Below, piece after piece: positions 1 to 8,704 of a stretch of 64,000 bases of DNA. Source of the stretch: Salifodinibacter halophilus (GTDB taxonomy: Bacteria > Pseudomonadota > Gammaproteobacteria > Nevskiales > Salinisphaeraceae); contig JABEEB010000001.1 in NCBI GenBank assembly GCA_012999515.1, positions 372,001 through 436,000 of the forward strand, in the 5' to 3' direction. Position 1 is the stretch's first letter. Each line of letters opens with the position of its first letter. The notes below the pieces were generated by a model. The model saw nothing but the letters and a program-made list of their open reading frames with translations. It was not told where the DNA came from and ran no database searches. Both the position numbers and the translations under genes were made by a program.

Positions 1-812
1 ATCAGCTGTCGGGGGGAGGTCTGTTCGACACCGCCCTGATTTTCGGTGTCCTGGCCTTGTGTGGGTGCAACGAAGTCCTCTACCTCCGCGAGCTTCGGTT
101 CTGGAGGCGTAGGGTAGGTGCCGCTTGATTTGAAGCCGGATGCTTCCATGAATTGCACCAAGCGGTCGTTGACCTTTTTCATTTGCTCCTGTGTATCGAT
201 AGCTCTGTACGCGGCAATTGCCCCCGCATACTCCTCCAGGAGGGCCTCAGGAAACTCGCTGTATTTTCCACTGGCTAGAATGCGTTTAGTTTCCTCATCC
301 TCGTCAACCTCAAATCGTCTTAGCTGACGAGAGAAGTCCGAGATCTGCTTGACTGCCTCTCGGATGCTTTGTGCCACTTGTTGAGCGACGACCGCGTAGT
401 CGTACTCTGACGTCGCTCCAAGGTCATAGTTTTGCGCTGCTCTTTTGACGATCTCAGGAGACGGCTCATCGACAGATGCATAGCCCTTGTCTACTGCCGT
501 ATCCAGGATAGATAGATCGTATTCAGGATGGCGCATGAGGCATAGTTTGAAGCCGTTCAGATACTTCTCGTAGTGGTCCTTTAAGAATTTACGAACGTTC
601 TGGGCGTGCATATGCTCGAGGTCTTTGCTCTCAAAAAAATTCGTGAATATACGAGCTAGATTCCAAGCAAGGTACCTTGCGGTGCGCAAGTCCCCAGTCC
701 TTAGACTCTTTAAAAACTCCCTCGAGTGTAGTCGATCACCCAAGACCTTGGGGTAGGCGATTCTGAAATAAAACGTGTTGTTGATTCTTCGGAGATATGA
801 GGGCTGGGACAT
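1..812 (-). CDS. Tyrosine recombinase/integrase, N-terminal part, cut by window edge
   Basis: An uninterrupted reading frame runs from an ATG at 812 to the window edge, 270 codons without a stop. The first 50 residues (YLRRINNTFYFRIAYP, then SREFLKSLRTGDLRTARYLAWNL) match the short N-terminal domain (DUF6538-like) found in many phage and island tyrosine recombinases. The helical, acidic middle part fits the arm/core-binding region. The catalytic R-H-R-Y domain would lie beyond the edge, so activity cannot be judged. Composition is visibly less GC-rich than the neighbouring rne, which suggests transfer. The gene starts about 90 bp from a tRNA/tmRNA-like end at 900-923 and reads away from it, the usual integrase/att layout. 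It probably drives the excision and integration of an element lying to the left. Confidence 0.8.
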   Translation of the reverse strand, partial: MSQPSYLRRINNTFYFRIAYPKVLGDRLHSREFLKSLRTGDLRTARYLAWNLARIFTNFFESKDLEHMHAQNVRKFLKDHYEKYLNGFKLCLMRHPEYDLSILDTAVDKGYASVDEPSPEIVKRAAQNYDLGATSEYDYAVVAQQVAQSIREAVKQISDFSRQLRRFEVDEDEETKRILASGKYSEFPEALLEEYAGAIAAYRAIDTQEQMKKVNDRLVQFMEASGFKSSGTYPTPPEPKLAEVEDFVAPTQGQDTENQGGVEQTSPRQL

Positions 813-899
813 GGCAGTACCTCGCTGTGTAAGGCAATGTGAATCAGCGAGGCAAGCCATTTAAGAAAATGCTTTAAGATCAGTTATCTACGTTATGTT

Positions 900-923
900 T
901 GGTGGAGACGGCGGGATTCGAAC
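900..923 (-). repeat. tmRNA/tRNA 3'-end-like attachment site (element/chromosome junction)
   Basis: Read on the minus strand this is a T-loop (TTCGAAT), the 3' half of a T-stem (CCCGC), an acceptor strand, a discriminator A and CCA. The CCCGCC..CTCCACCA pattern is most like the 3' end of ssrA (tmRNA), a common integration target. The body of the RNA is absent: immediately past TTCGAA the sequence becomes the end of a protein gene. This is therefore an att half-site, not an RNA gene. Serine or leucine tRNA ends are less likely alternatives. Confidence 0.65.
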
Positions 924-997
924 ACGTTTTCTCGATGATTGATGCCGGCACCGATACGATGATGGAGCGTATCCGCGCCGACCTAGCGCCGCGCTGA
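901..997 (+). pseudogene. 3' remnant of low-molecular-weight phosphotyrosine phosphatase
   Basis: From TTC at 917 the plus strand reads FEHVFSMIDAGTDTMMERIR and six more residues to a TGA at 995-997. This matches the C-terminal helix of LMW-PTPs, which follows a DPYYGG..GF motif. Bases 901-915 read GGDGG, the expected preceding residues, but one extra A at 916 breaks the frame. The 5' part of the gene is missing and replaced by the integrase element. In Pseudomonas a ptpA gene also lies close to and convergent with rne, which supports the identification. The interpretation as an integration scar is inference from this short stretch. Confidence 0.6.
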
Positions 998-1006
998 GTG
1001 CGCGGC

Positions 1007-1038
1007 CCGGCGCGGTCGAGGATCATCGACCGCGCCGG
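1007..1038. terminator. Perfect 13-bp inverted repeat between convergent genes
   Basis: CCGGCGCGGTCGA (1007-1019) and its exact complement (1026-1038) enclose a 6-nt loop. The hairpin lies between the stop of the ptpA remnant (997) and the stop of rne (1046). It fits a shared transcription terminator or 3'-end stabiliser, but no T-run follows on either strand, so Rho-independent action is uncertain. Confidence 0.5.
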
Positions 1039-1045
1039 TAGCCGG

Positions 1046-3958
1046 TTACGACGAGTGCTGTGCGTCGTCAGCCGATTTTGTTTCGACCTGACGCAACGAC
1101 GTCGGTTCGCTTTCGGTGGCTCCAGACTTGTTGTTTGCGACCGGCCCATCAGCTGCGTCCGCGGCAGCACTTGACGCTACTTGGCCGTCTGCGCGCTCGC
1201 TATCGCTGTTATCGGCACGTTGCTTTTTATGGCCGGTTGGCTCGTTCGAGGCCTGTCGTGCGTTGTCGCTGGCTTCGATCGCCGACCATCCTTCGCTTTC
1301 GCTGGCGGGTTCGCTAGCGGGCGTTTTATTGGCCGTGTTGTCGGTGTCGTTGTTATTGGCGTTGTTGTTGCCACGGCGTTTCGGTTTTTGCTTCTGCGCC
1401 GACGATGAACGCTCGTTCGTCTGATTGGTCTCTGCGTTGTCATTGCCGCTGTCGTGGCCGGCGGTGTCGTTATTTTTGGGCGCCGCAGTAGTCGCTGCTT
1501 CGGCTTCGGCGTCCTTGTCTTTTTGTTGAGTGTCAGCCGACTGCTCACTCTGAGTCTGCTGTTCGTTGGCTTGATTGCTGTTGCGATCGCGCCCACTGCG
1601 CCGTCCACGGCCACCACGGCGCCGCCGGCGGGTCCGGGTCGAATCCGATTTGTTGGTGTTGGCTTGCCCGGTGCTATCGGCTTGTTTAGCCGTTGTCTCG
1701 GGTTGTTCGGTATTGGCGTTTGATGTCGGTGTCGCTGATTGGGCGTTCGAATCCTGTTTGGTCTGGGGATTCGTCTGTTGCCCACTGTCGGTTTGTTTCG
1801 ATGACCGGTTAGTGTTTTTCTTGGAGCCGTTGTTGTTGGCGTTGGCCTGCTGCTTAGAGGCGCCATTGCCATTATCGTTTCCGGCACCACGCTTGGTTTG
1901 ATTGTTTTTGTTCGACTGCTTGCTGGTCTGATTCGCGCTGCCGGTTTTACCGGACGAACTATTATCCGCGGCCGTTTTCTGGTTATCGTTTTTCTGGCTA
2001 TCGTTGCCGCTCGTCTGATTCGCGGTGCTGTTTTTCTGGCTGCTGCGGCCACGCCCGCCGCGCCGGTTACGGCCACCGCGGCGGTTGTTGCTTTGCCGCT
2101 GGTCGTTCGAGGCGTTGTCTTGTTTGGTCGATGACCGTTGCTGGTTATCGTTGCCTGTGTTGCCCGTGCCTGTGTTGGACTTGCCGCCGGTCGCGGCTGC
2201 GTCACCGTTATCGGTGGTTTGCGCTTTTTGATTTGCTGTTTCGCTCGTTGTCTCGGCGCCCAGGAATTTCCGGAGCGTCACACGCACGGCCTGCCATGAA
2301 TTCGGCAGCGAGCCGAGTAGTCCGGCAGCTGGTTTCGAGTGTGTCAACGAGGGCGCTTGGGGTCGGCTGATCCGGCTAACCGCAGGTGTTTCACGGCTCG
2401 TTTTGGAACCGTATTCCATGGGGTCGGGCGCACTGTCCGTTTCCGGCGCGCTACTCGCGAGTCGGTAACTGCGCGTAATCCCGTCGGTTTCGTCGGATTC
2501 GTCACTACGTACGCGTCGGATCTCGTAGTACGGCGTGTCGAACGCGGCATTCGGCACGACGGTTATATCCGTGCTGGCGCGCCTTTCCAAGGCCGCTATC
2601 TCACTACGTTTTTCGTTGAGCAAGAAACTCGCGACATCGACGGGCACCTGCAGTACGACGCGGCCGGTGCCCGGTTTGGTGGTTTCTTCTTCCAGCACCC
2701 GGAGCAATGAAAGCGCGAGAGAAGCGACGTTTCGTATTGTGCCGCGACCGCTGCAGCGTGGGCAGACCCGGCTGGCGTGCTCCGACAACGAGGGTTTTAA
2801 ACGCTGCCGCGACATTTCGAGCAGTCCGAAACGCGAGATGCGACCAATTTGAACGCGTGCGCGATCGGACTGGGCGGACTCGCGAAGCCGGTTTTCAACT
2901 TCGCGCTGGTGTTTCGACTCGTCCATGTCGATGAAGTCGATAACCACAAGACCGCCGAGGTCACGAATCCGCAATTGGCGAGCAATTTCCTCGGCCGCTT
3001 CCAGGTTGGTATTGAAAGCGGTCTCTTCGATGCCGCTGCCCTTGGTCGCGCGCGCCGAGTTGATGTCGATCGACGTCATGGCCTCCGTATGATCGACGAT
3101 GATCGAACCACCGGCGGGCAACTGGACCTCGCGTTCGAAAGCCGACTCGATTTGCGACTCAACCTGGAAACGCGAGAAAAGCGGTGTCGCGTCGTCGTAG
3201 TATTTAAGCTTGTCGAGCGCACCGGGCATAACCTGGCGCATGAAATCACGCCCGGTGTTGTAGACATCCTGGTCGTCGATAACCACTTCGCCGATGTCAT
3301 CGCGGAGATAGTCACGCAGAGCGCGCACGATAATGTTGGATTCCTGATAGATCAGGAATGGCGCTTTGCTCTTGTCAGCGGCTGCATGGATGGCATTCCA
3401 CACCTCGACCAGATAATCGAGATCCCACTGCAATTCATCGGCGTGGCGTCCGACACCGGCTGTGCGCACGATCACGCCCATATTGCTCGGTGCGGTGACT
3501 TCGTTGAGGGTCTCGCGGAGCTGTTCGCGGTCGTTGCCTTCGATGCGTCTCGATACACCGCCGGCGCGGGGGCTGTTCGGCATCAGTACCAGATAGCGAC
3601 CGGCCAGGCTTATAAACGTGGTTAGCGCCGCGCCTTTTGTGCCGCGCTCTTCCTTTTCCACCTGGACAATCAGTTCCTGGCCTTGGGTCAGGGAGTTTTT
3701 GACGTTGTCGCTGGCGGTGTTCTGGAGATAGTGACTGGCAACTTCCTTGAGCGGTAGAAAACCGTGCCGATTGCCGCCGTAATCGATGAAAGCCGCCTCG
3801 AGACTTGGCTCGACGCGCGTGACCTTGCCTTTGTAGACGTTGGCTTTACGCTGCTCGCGATTGCCGACTTCGATGTCTAGATCATGGAGCTTCTGTCCGT
3901 CGACTATGGCAACCCGCAACTCTTCTGGTTGGGTTGCGTTGACTAAAATTCGTTTCAT
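1046..3958 (-). CDS. rne: Ribonuclease E
   Basis: Endonuclease that starts mRNA decay and processes rRNA and tRNA, scaffolding the degradosome at the inner membrane. The start at 3958 ([10 protein letters not shown]) matches the family; an upstream in-frame ATG at 3991 adds 11 unrelated residues. An S1 domain (about 35-125) is followed by the DNase I-like catalytic part with [12 protein letters not shown] and VVIDFIDMD, which carry the two metal-binding aspartates. The zinc-link CPRCSGRG is near residue 400. From about residue 520 the protein becomes low-complexity, very rich in N, Q, T, S and K, with Arg-rich islands ([27 protein letters not shown]) likely to bind RNA. The total of 970 residues is normal. 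The gene is divergent from rluC, as in E. coli. Confidence 0.97.
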   Translation of the reverse strand: MKRILVNATQPEELRVAIVDGQKLHDLDIEVGNREQRKANVYKGKVTRVEPSLEAAFIDYGGNRHGFLPLKEVASHYLQNTASDNVKNSLTQGQELIVQVEKEERGTKGAALTTFISLAGRYLVLMPNSPRAGGVSRRIEGNDREQLRETLNEVTAPSNMGVIVRTAGVGRHADELQWDLDYLVEVWNAIHAAADKSKAPFLIYQESNIIVRALRDYLRDDIGEVVIDDQDVYNTGRDFMRQVMPGALDKLKYYDDATPLFSRFQVESQIESAFEREVQLPAGGSIIVDHTEAMTSIDINSARATKGSGIEETAFNTNLEAAEEIARQLRIRDLGGLVVIDFIDMDESKHQREVENRLRESAQSDRARVQIGRISRFGLLEMSRQRLKPSLSEHASRVCPRCSGRGTIRNVASLALSLLRVLEEETTKPGTGRVVLQVPVDVASFLLNEKRSEIAALERRASTDITVVPNAAFDTPYYEIRRVRSDESDETDGITRSYRLASSAPETDSAPDPMEYGSKTSRETPAVSRISRPQAPSLTHSKPAAGLLGSLPNSWQAVRVTLRKFLGAETTSETANQKAQTTDNGDAAATGGKSNTGTGNTGNDNQQRSSTKQDNASNDQRQSNNRRGGRNRRGGRGRSSQKNSTANQTSGNDSQKNDNQKTAADNSSSGKTGSANQTSKQSNKNNQTKRGAGNDNGNGASKQQANANNNGSKKNTNRSSKQTDSGQQTNPQTKQDSNAQSATPTSNANTEQPETTAKQADSTGQANTNKSDSTRTRRRRRGGRGRRSGRDRNSNQANEQQTQSEQSADTQQKDKDAEAEAATTAAPKNNDTAGHDSGNDNAETNQTNERSSSAQKQKPKRRGNNNANNNDTDNTANKTPASEPASESEGWSAIEASDNARQASNEPTGHKKQRADNSDSERADGQVASSAAADAADGPVANNKSGATESEPTSLRQVETKSADDAQHSS

Positions 3959-4243
3959 GAAGATTGTTTCCGAGCGGCGCTCGACTGCCATACCACGTAT
4001 CGCGATATACGACGCACGGGCCTATAGCGGCCGGAGCAGTCGAAGGTATCTGGGTGGACGCGGGTGATTGCATAAAGCAGGAGCGCGTAAATGGTTGTAT
4101 TCGTCTGCGACGCGGCTTGGGTGGTATCGGCTCAACTGCTACATTGAGCGCGTGTCGCGTAGCCCACGTTGTTTCGATTGTGCAGCGTATGCGGCACGCT
4201 GACGCACTAAGCGCGCGTTCCCATATAGTGTAATTATCGCACC
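3959..4243. promoter_or_regulatory. Divergent rne/rluC intergenic region, rne leader
   Basis: A 285-bp non-coding stretch between divergent rne and rluC. It must contain the rne promoter and leader on the minus strand. A small perfect hairpin (CGAGC-GGC-GCTCG, 3970-3982) sits just upstream of the rne start. In E. coli the long rne leader mediates RNase E autoregulation; that this leader does so is inference. On the plus side, TATAGT at 4224-4229 lies only 15 nt before the rluC GTG, so the rluC mRNA may have almost no leader. Confidence 0.4.
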
Positions 4244-5188
4244 GTGCAACCTCAAGTTCGTTACATCGACGTGGCCGAAGCCGATGCTGGCATGCGGCTG
4301 GATAACTTCATCCGACGCCAGTTCAAGCGCGTGCCTCGCTCGCGTGTCTATCGGGTGATTCGCAGTGGTGAAGTCCGGGTCAACCGCGGCCGCGGTCGCC
4401 CGTCCAGGCGGCTGGTGGCTGGCGATCAGGTTCGTTTGCCGCCGCTTCGCACTGGTGATGATACCGGCCGAACCGCAGTGCGGCCGCCGGACGCGATGAT
4501 CGAGCGCGCCGTAGCCGCCATTCAAAGTGAGGCGCCGGACCACCTGGTGATCGCGAAGCCCGCGGATATGCCGGTACACGCGGGCAGTGGTGTGGATTTC
4601 GGCTTGATCGAGTGCCTGCGCGCGGCCCGGCCGGACGAATACCTCGAATTGGCACACCGACTCGACCGTGGCACCAGCGGTGCCATGCTGGTAGCGCGCT
4701 CGCGGCCCACACGGCATGAACTAGCCGAGGCACTCGCCGATGCGCGCGCTCGTAAGACCTACTTGGCGCTGGTCGATGGCATCTGGCCGAACGATGTGAC
4801 GCGTGTCGACCAGCCGCTCGACCGCAACGGCATGGTTGGCGGTGAGCCGCGGGTTATCGTTGATCCGGACAACGGTAAGTCGGCGACTTCGGTGTTTACG
4901 GTGGTGGCGCGATCCTCGAATGCGACGTTGCTCGAGGTCGGTCTGTTGACCGGCCGCAAGCATCAGATCCGCGCCCACGCGGCCTATTTTAAATGTCCCA
5001 TTGCCGGTGATCGGCGCTACGGTGACTCGAAACGCGCTGCGGCCTGGCGGCAATGGGGATTGAAGCGGCCCTTTTTACATGCACGCGATATGGCCGTGCC
5101 ACGCCAGTCAGGATGGCTCCAAACCCATGTGCCATTGGCGGATGACCTGGCGGCTGTGATGCAGCGTTTGGGTCTACAGTGGGAATGA
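4244..5188 (+). CDS. rluC: 23S rRNA pseudouridine synthase RluC-type
   Basis: Isomerises specific uridines of 23S rRNA (955/2504/2580 in E. coli) to pseudouridine. Residues about 17-65 form an S4 RNA-binding domain (MRLDNFIRRQF..VPRSRVYRVIRSGEVRVN). The RluA-family active-site motif HRLDRGTSG spans 138-146 with catalytic Asp141, and LLTGRKHQIRAHA follows. Length 314 is typical. The start is GTG with no clear ribosome-binding site and a promoter-like TATAGT close by, so leaderless translation is possible. It is divergent from rne and followed at once by a HAD phosphatase, the order seen in pseudomonads. Confidence 0.93.
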   Translation: MQPQVRYIDVAEADAGMRLDNFIRRQFKRVPRSRVYRVIRSGEVRVNRGRGRPSRRLVAGDQVRLPPLRTGDDTGRTAVRPPDAMIERAVAAIQSEAPDHLVIAKPADMPVHAGSGVDFGLIECLRAARPDEYLELAHRLDRGTSGAMLVARSRPTRHELAEALADARARKTYLALVDGIWPNDVTRVDQPLDRNGMVGGEPRVIVDPDNGKSATSVFTVVARSSNATLLEVGLLTGRKHQIRAHAAYFKCPIAGDRRYGDSKRAAAWRQWGLKRPFLHARDMAVPRQSGWLQTHVPLADDLAAVMQRLGLQWE

Positions 5189-5220
5189 ATTTCGAGGCGC
5201 TTGATGGCGCGCGTGCGGTT

Positions 5221-5886
5221 ATGCCCAGCCTGATTATTTTCGATTGGGATGGAACACTGATGGATTCGGCGGGCGAGATCGTCGGCGCGATGCAACTCGC
5301 CATCCAGCGTGCAGGGTTGCCCGAACGCTCGCCTGAGCAATTGCGTTCACTGATAGGGCTGGGCATCCACGATGTGTTGGCGCGGCTTTTTCCGGATCGG
5401 GATCCGGCTCGGGTTCACAAACAGCTTGCGGCGCAGCGGGCCGATCGCGACGATGCGGCCACTAGAGCGCAATTTTTCCCGGGTGTGTTGGCCACCTTGG
5501 ATCGCCTGATCGCCGGCGGCTACGAGCTCGCCGTGGCCACCGGCAAATCGCGTCGCGGACTCGATCAGGTTTTGACCGCGACCGATTGCCGGGGGTATTT
5601 CTCGCAGACGCGCTGTGCCGACGAGTCCGCCGCCAAACCGGCGCCGGCCATGGTCGAAGATTTGTTGCTGCGCACGGCGACTGAGCCGCAGGACGCACTT
5701 GTGATCGGTGACACCGAATACGACGTCGCCATGGCGCGAGCCGCGGACGTCAGCGTGCTCGGCGTAACCTGTGGCGTACACGACGCGACCCGCTTACGCG
5801 CCGCGGGTGCGACCGACCTGATCACCGATGTCACCGCATTGCCCGGCTGGCTGGCCGGTCAGGCGGCGGTTACGACGGCAGGCTGA
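5221..5886 (+). CDS. HAD-superfamily phosphatase, phosphoglycolate phosphatase-like
   Basis: A subfamily IA haloacid dehalogenase-type hydrolase, expected to remove phosphate from a small cytosolic substrate through an Asp-phosphate intermediate. Motif I is IIFDWDGTLMDS at the very N-terminus, motif II is AVATGKS, the motif III lysine is in SAAKPAPAM, and motif IV is VIGDTEYDVAMA. The start at 5221 (MPSLIIFDWDGT) matches relatives. In-frame GTG 5179 and ATG 5185 lie upstream, and the latter overlaps the rluC stop as ATGA, so translational coupling with a longer N-terminus is possible. The 3' end overlaps convergent maf by 17 bp. The substrate is unknown. Confidence 0.85.
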   Translation: MPSLIIFDWDGTLMDSAGEIVGAMQLAIQRAGLPERSPEQLRSLIGLGIHDVLARLFPDRDPARVHKQLAAQRADRDDAATRAQFFPGVLATLDRLIAGGYELAVATGKSRRGLDQVLTATDCRGYFSQTRCADESAAKPAPAMVEDLLLRTATEPQDALVIGDTEYDVAMARAADVSVLGVTCGVHDATRLRAAGATDLITDVTALPGWLAGQAAVTTAG

Positions 5887-6454
5887 TCCCGCGTTCTGAG
5901 AGCAGGTCGGTCAACTGGATCAGCGGCAGGCCGATCAGCGTACTCGGGTCGGATGACTCAACCGCCGCGAGCAGCGTGATCCCGAGGCCTTCCGATTTCA
6001 GTGTGCCGGCTGTCTGGGTTGGGTCTTCGGCTTGGATGTAAGCTTCTATTTGTGCGTCGGTCAGTGGCCGGAACGTCGTTTTAACTGTTTCGAGCGCGAC
6101 CCTGCTTTCGGATAGGTCGGGTGCGGCTACGGCCACGCTCGTGTGGAACAAAACCAAGCGGCCGGATTGTGCACGTAGTTGTTGCCGGGCGGCATCCAGC
6201 GAGCCGGGCTTGCCGACGGCGGTGCCGTCGACGTCGGCAACCTGGTCCGAGCCGATGACGATCGATTGTGGATACTCGGCGGCGACGGCTTCAGCCTTGG
6301 CTCGAGCTAGTCGCTCGGCCAGTGCAGGTGGCGGCTCGTTGTCGTATGCGGTCTCATCGACATCGGGCGAGACTGCCGAAAACGGAATCTGTAGGCGGCT
6401 TAAGAGTTCGCGCCGCCCAGCCGAGCTGGAGGCCAGTACGATATGGGGCGACAC
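5870..6454 (-). CDS. Maf/YceF-type nucleotide pyrophosphatase
   Basis: House-cleaning nucleotide pyrophosphatase; the YceF branch prefers 7-methyl-GTP. The N-terminus LASSSAGRRELLSRL carries the Maf phosphate-binding loop. DVDETAYDNE and VIGSDQVADVDG carry the conserved acidic residues, and VGKPGSLDAA is also typical. Length 194 is normal. Maf lies beside yceD-rpmF-plsX, as in E. coli (yceF), but here on the opposite strand and divergent from yceD. Its tail overlaps the end of the HAD gene by 17 bp. Assignment to the YceF rather than YhdE branch rests on context. Confidence 0.92.
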   Translation of the reverse strand: MSPHIVLASSSAGRRELLSRLQIPFSAVSPDVDETAYDNEPPPALAERLARAKAEAVAAEYPQSIVIGSDQVADVDGTAVGKPGSLDAARQQLRAQSGRLVLFHTSVAVAAPDLSESRVALETVKTTFRPLTDAQIEAYIQAEDPTQTAGTLKSEGLGITLLAAVESSDPSTLIGLPLIQLTDLLSERGISLPS

Positions 6455-6554
6455 GTGCCAGGCTCCTTGAAAAGGCGATCGTAGAGCGCAAGCCTATCGA
6501 CCAAACAGCGCGTTGAAAATAAGCTATGTTTCGGACGTTGGCGGAGGTTGGATT

Positions 6555-7079
6555 ATGACGGCATTACCGGAAGAACTTGACTACCGCGACGTTGCGGAGC
6601 GCGGCGAAGTGTTTGAGGCGCGCTTGGCGCTGGCGGAAGTGCCCCGGGTCGCTGAATTAGCCTGCGACCCTCCGGCCGCGGGCGATCCCCCGGCGATCCA
6701 TGTGCGACTGCAGTTTTTTGAAGACGAGCAGCGCTGGGCACACGTTAGTGGTCGTGTAGAATATGCCGCTTTGGTGGCATGTGATCGATGTTTGGCGCCT
6801 TTCAACCATCAGGGTGGCGCTGATATCAACAGTATAATCGTGGCTAGTGACGAGCAGGCGGCGGGTGTGCCGCGTCAGTTCGAGCCCACGATCGCCGAAG
6901 GCGGGAAGCTGGATCCGCGTAGCCTGATAGGCGACGAGATTTTGCTGGCCTTGCCACAGGCACTACACTGTGATCGCTCGGAATGCCGGGCCAATTATGA
7001 AAAACCGGATAAGCCGGATGAGATTGACGACGGTGCGCAAGGGGAAGATCGCTGGCGGCCGTTTGCAAATTTGAGATAA
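6555..7079 (+). CDS. yceD: YceD (DUF177), large ribosomal RNA accumulation protein
   Basis: A conserved small protein required for normal 23S rRNA levels and functionally linked to ribosome assembly. It has the DUF177 cysteine patterns ACDRCLAPF and, near the C-terminus, CDRSEC, with the acidic tail PDKPDEIDD. The start at 6555 ([12 protein letters not shown]) is preceded by GGAGG about ten bases upstream. A longer frame from 6513 adds unrelated residues. It is the first gene of the conserved yceD-rpmF-plsX set. Confidence 0.9.
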   Translation: MTALPEELDYRDVAERGEVFEARLALAEVPRVAELACDPPAAGDPPAIHVRLQFFEDEQRWAHVSGRVEYAALVACDRCLAPFNHQGGADINSIIVASDEQAAGVPRQFEPTIAEGGKLDPRSLIGDEILLALPQALHCDRSECRANYEKPDKPDEIDDGAQGEDRWRPFANLR

Positions 7080-7134
7080 TGGATTGAACAGGTCGCTGCG
7101 CCAGATGGCGACCGAAGTAAGAGTAGACTGTTTT

Positions 7135-7317
7135 ATGGCGGTACAGCAAAATCGTAAGTCGCGCTCAAAGCGGGATAAGCGTCGCACCCACGACCAGATG
7201 TCGACCCCCACGGTCTCGACTGACGAAACCACGGGCGAGACACATCGTCGTCACCACGTAACCCGTGATGGGTTTTACCGTGGTCGACAGGTCGTTGAAA
7301 CTGGAGACGACGACTAG
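7135..7317 (+). CDS. rpmF: 50S ribosomal protein bL32
   Basis: A 60-residue large-subunit protein. The N-terminus [20 protein letters not shown] and the [16 protein letters not shown] segment are the bL32 signature. No zinc-binding CXXC motifs are present, as in other gammaproteobacterial bL32. It lies 55 bp after yceD and 41 bp before plsX, probably in one transcript. Confidence 0.96.
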   Translation: MAVQQNRKSRSKRDKRRTHDQMSTPTVSTDETTGETHRRHHVTRDGFYRGRQVVETGDDD

Positions 7318-7358
7318 CCAGCCCGCCAATTCGCCGGCGCCGGTCGCCGGACTCGCCA

Positions 7359-8381
7359 ATGCCGATGATTCATATCGCCGTCGACGCCATGAGTGGCGAC
7401 GAGGGGCCGTGTGTGGCCGTTGACGCTGCGGTTACCAGCTTGACGCACCATGCCGACCTGGTAATCGATCTCGTGGGTCAAACCGAGGTTCTCGAGCCGC
7501 TGGTCAATCAGGCCCGTATAAGTGACGATATACGCAACCGCCTGAACGTTCAGGAGGCCAGCGAGATCGTGAGTATGTCGGAGTCGCCGTCGGCGTCGCT
7601 GCGGCAGAAAAAAGATTCCTCGATGCGCGTGGCCATCAATCGCGTGCAAGCGGGTGATGACCAGGCCTGTGTCTCGGCCGGTAACACCGGCGCGCTGATG
7701 GCCACAGCACGGTTCGTTTGCAAGACGCTGGACGACATTGATCGGCCGGCCATTCTGGCTCCGATCCCGTCGCGTCGGGGTGGCACGCTGATGCTCGACC
7801 TGGGAGCCAGCACCGAATGCACGCCCGAGCAATTGTTTCAGTACGCGGTCATGGGGGCCGTGGTCGCGCGGGCCGTGTATGGGCTGGAATCGCCGCGCGT
7901 GGGGCTGCTGAATATTGGCGCCGAGGACATAAAAGGTAACCCGCAGGTCCAGCAGGCGGGTAGCCTTCTAAATGATAGTGAACTGAACTACATCGGATTC
8001 GTCGAAGGTGACGATATCTATATCGGCGAAGTCGATGTGGTGGTGTGTGATGGCTTTATCGGCAACGTTGCCCTCAAAACCAGCGAGGGGCTCGGCAAAC
8101 TGATGGCCGAATACCTGCGGGCCGAGTTTTCCAAGAGTTGGGCGACGCGGATTGCCGGCTTGTGCGCCATGTCGGTGTTGAAACGCTTCCGGAGGCGCGT
8201 CGATCCGCGCCAGTATAACGGGGCAACGCTGGCTGGCTTGCAGGGAACAGTGGTCAAGTCACACGGCGACGCTGACGCTGTGGCCTTTGCGAGCGCGATT
8301 AGCGTAGCGCGCACCGAAGTTGTCGAAGGGGTGCCGAGCCGGATTCGGAGCTTGCTCGCCGAAAATCTGGGCGAGCCCTGA
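7359..8381 (+). CDS. plsX: Phosphate acyltransferase PlsX
   Basis: Converts acyl-ACP and phosphate to acyl-phosphate for phospholipid synthesis, acting peripherally at the membrane. The N-terminal IAVDAMSGDEGP is the PlsX glycine loop, with Ser where most homologues have Gly (AMGGD). The motifs VSAGNTGALMA, LLNIGAEDIKGN and VDVVVCDGFIGNVALKTSEG are all conserved. Length 340 is normal. It follows rpmF as in E. coli. Unusually, fabH, fabD, fabG and acpP do not follow; the next genes are clpS and clpA. Confidence 0.96.
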   Translation: MPMIHIAVDAMSGDEGPCVAVDAAVTSLTHHADLVIDLVGQTEVLEPLVNQARISDDIRNRLNVQEASEIVSMSESPSASLRQKKDSSMRVAINRVQAGDDQACVSAGNTGALMATARFVCKTLDDIDRPAILAPIPSRRGGTLMLDLGASTECTPEQLFQYAVMGAVVARAVYGLESPRVGLLNIGAEDIKGNPQVQQAGSLLNDSELNYIGFVEGDDIYIGEVDVVVCDGFIGNVALKTSEGLGKLMAEYLRAEFSKSWATRIAGLCAMSVLKRFRRRVDPRQYNGATLAGLQGTVVKSHGDADAVAFASAISVARTEVVEGVPSRIRSLLAENLGEP

Positions 8382-8619
8382 TTCGACGCCTCTGTGCGTT
8401 ACAGCATGGCAGGTGCTTGCCGGGCGATATTTGGTGACCCGGCGATCCGGCACACAGCGCTGTCTCCAACCGATGCTGGCAAATAGTGTCGATGCTGAGC
8501 CGCTAGATCGTGCCGGCTTGCCCTATGGTGACCCAGTTATAAATTGCTATAACGGGTCGGTAGTTGCCCTGTTGTAAACCTTGACCGACGTCGCAATATA
8601 GAAAGTGACGAGGAGCGGT
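8382..8619. other. Intergenic region after plsX
   Basis: 238 bp without a convincing gene. An AT-rich stretch near 8535-8555 (TTATAAATTGCTATAAC) is the only promoter-like sequence and could drive the genes that follow. The rest shows no terminator or RNA gene that I can recognise. Confidence 0.3.
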
Positions 8620-8697
8620 ATGGCGAGATGTGCCGGAGGTCGTCAGATCAGATGCATCGGCTGTTTTCAATGCGGTTTGAACCCATCGGTTTGCTAG
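8620..8697 (+). CDS. Candidate cysteine-rich 25-residue micro-ORF upstream of clpS
   Basis: ATG at 8620 is preceded by AGGAG four bases upstream and opens a frame of 25 codons ending in TAG at 8695-8697, seven bases before clpS. The peptide has five cysteines, four of them in a C-x7-C-x2-C-x2-C pattern (RCIGCFQCG) and the last at the C-terminus. clpS itself has no evident ribosome-binding site, so translation could be coupled to this ORF. It may be a leader peptide or a small metal- or redox-sensing protein, or chance. I recognise no family. Confidence 0.35.
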   Translation: MARCAGGRQIRCIGCFQCGLNPSVC

Positions 8698-8704
8698 CGG
8701 TCTC

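Noticed and set aside
900-923. A complete tRNA or tmRNA gene
   Set aside because: Only the 3' end is present; the bases past the T-loop encode the phosphatase C-terminus and no cloverleaf can form.
1060-2710. Several open frames on the plus strand and a 342-codon minus frame (1177-2205) inside rne
   Set aside because: They are shadows created by the GC-rich, repetitive codons of the RNase E tail; none has family resemblance and rne is certain.
2849-3625. A 258-codon plus-strand frame opposite rne
   Set aside because: Lies wholly antisense to the conserved catalytic part of rne and has no recognisable features.
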